A program made the position numbers and the translations under genes. This document shows positions 5,722 to 6,667 of a stretch of 6,667 bases of DNA, piece after piece; position 1 is the first letter of the stretch; the number at the start of each line of letters is the position of its first letter. The DNA is from Candidatus Altarchaeota archaeon (GTDB lineage Archaea; Altiarchaeota; Altiarchaeia; IMC4; QMZM01). Where the stretch lies: contig JAHIKS010000094.1 of NCBI GenBank assembly GCA_018897475.1, positions 1 to 6,667 on the forward strand, written 5' to 3'. The notes beneath the pieces were generated by a model. It was given only the letters and a program-made list of their open reading frames with translations, ran no database searches and was not told the DNA's origin.

Positions 5722-6667
5722 GGATTTCTATAATAGGGGCCGGCCCGGCAGGCTGCATTGCTGCCTTACATTCTAAAGGGCACGATGTCACTGTCTACGA
5801 GGAGCACGGGAAACAACCCGTCCAGTGCGCCGGCCTGATTAGTATCTCTGGCATGGAAAGGCTTGGAATAAAACCAGAATTCCTGAATAAAGTCAGCGGA
5901 GCAAAAATATATTCTCCTTCAAAGAAGCTTCTTGAGATCAAAGCAGACAAAGACAAGGCATATGTCGTCGACAGGCAAAAATTCGATGAGGATTTGCTGA
6001 ATTCTGCAATTGATTCAGGAATTGAATTCATCAATGAAAGGGTCGATGACGTCAACAATCTCAAGGCAGACAAAATCGTCCTCGCAACCGGAACCAACTA
6101 TCAGCTCCACAGGAAACTTAACCTCGGAATGCCCGGGAAATTCCTCTTTGGAGCCCAGTACGACCTGAAGCTCGACTGCGACCCGGACTTTGTCGAGCTG
6201 CACTTCAACGTCCCAGGCTTCTTCTCCTGGATAATTCCTGCAGGGGACTACTGCAGGGTCGGGCTGTGCGCAAGGGAGAACCCAACCACGTGGCTTGATA
6301 AGTTCGTGAAGGAGCTGAGGCAGGAGGGACGGATAAAAAATTCAAAAATCCTAAATAAAAATTACGGTACAATTCCACTTTATAATCCGCGGTTAAAGAC
6401 TGATTACGGTAAATTCATAACGCTTGGCGACGCGGCCGGTCACGTAAAAGCAACGACAGGTGGGGGTGTCGTGATGGGCGGCCTGGCTGCAAGACACGCC
6501 TGCAAAAAAGACTACGAAAAACTCTGGAGGGCAGAGATAGGAAGGGAGCTTCGGCTTCATCTCCTTGTCAGGAATTTCCTCGACAAACTCTCCAGCAAGA
6601 ACACGGACAGGCTATTCTCCATGGTGAGTGACCACAAAGACAGCCTCGAGAAAAGGGGCGACATGGA
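5718..6667 (+). CDS. Geranylgeranyl reductase family flavoprotein, C-terminus cut by window edge
   Basis: An FAD-dependent oxidoreductase of the geranylgeranyl reductase family, which in archaea saturates the isoprenoid chains of membrane lipids. The frame starts at the ATG overlapping the purA stop as ATGA and runs open for 316 codons to the edge, so the C-terminus is absent. FAD motifs are GAGPAG at 7-12 (dinucleotide fold), VLATGT at 121-126 and GDAAGHVKATTGGG at 237-250 (the second FAD motif, typical GDAAG followed by TGGG). PVQCAGL at 34-40 holds the conserved family Cys (C37). FSWIIPAGD at 169-177 and VGLC at 181-184 correspond to the YxWxFP...GxG substrate-site motif, with Cys in place of the last Gly. 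No transmembrane segment is visible; such enzymes are usually peripheral at the membrane. The link with purA is probably only shared transcription. An alternative is another family member with a different isoprenoid substrate. Confidence 0.9.
   Translation, partial: MRISIIGAGPAGCIAALHSKGHDVTVYEEHGKQPVQCAGLISISGMERLGIKPEFLNKVSGAKIYSPSKKLLEIKADKDKAYVVDRQKFDEDLLNSAIDSGIEFINERVDDVNNLKADKIVLATGTNYQLHRKLNLGMPGKFLFGAQYDLKLDCDPDFVELHFNVPGFFSWIIPAGDYCRVGLCARENPTTWLDKFVKELRQEGRIKNSKILNKNYGTIPLYNPRLKTDYGKFITLGDAAGHVKATTGGGVVMGGLAARHACKKDYEKLWRAEIGRELRLHLLVRNFLDKLSSKNTDRLFSMVSDHKDSLEKRGDM

Noticed and set aside
1..6667. Mobile elements, CRISPR arrays, tRNA or rRNA genes, toxin-antitoxin or defence systems
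   Set aside because: No direct repeat arrays, transposase motifs, tRNA-like folds or defence domains were seen; nearly all sequence is accounted for by housekeeping genes.

Overview
The window looks like a gene-dense piece of an archaeal chromosome, of euryarchaeal or DPANN type. The lineage markers are an archaeosine-type tRNA-guanine transglycosylase with a C-terminal PUA domain, a RadB recombinase paralog (a family absent from Crenarchaeota), a short archaeal-form adenylosuccinate synthetase and a geranylgeranyl-reductase-type flavoprotein of archaeal lipid metabolism. I cannot name a genus or species. Base composition looks close to even, and almost every base is coding.

Layout: two gene sets diverge from a 56-bp AT-rich gap at 1919-1974. 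To the left, on the minus strand, lie tgtA (230-1918) and, overlapping its stop codon by 4 bases, a small unrecognised gene that runs off the left edge (1-233). To the right, on the plus strand, is a tightly packed row of six genes: a CBS-pair protein with a degenerate zinc-ribbon tail (1975-2511), an Mre11-type nuclease (2511-3605), radB (3622-4326), a small mannose-phosphate-isomerase-like cupin (4292-4636), purA (4639-5721) and a geranylgeranyl-reductase family protein cut by the right edge (5718-6667). Junctions are 1-base, 35-base and 4-base overlaps plus gaps of 16 and 2 bases, so this is probably one operon, perhaps with an internal promoter before radB.

Function: the left set modifies tRNA (first committed step of archaeosine synthesis at position 15). 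The right set mixes DNA repair (Mre11 and RadB), a nucleotide-sensing candidate (CBS pair), purine synthesis (PurA), a sugar-phosphate-type cupin and membrane-lipid saturation. No single pathway links all of them; it reads as a housekeeping operon of the compact archaeal kind. I found no mobile elements, CRISPR arrays, RNA genes or phage genes, and no convincing new system. The best leads are the unknown gene coupled to tgtA, the CBS protein with a lost zinc-ligand cysteine coupled to mre11, and the mre11-radB pairing without rad50, herA or nurA in view.
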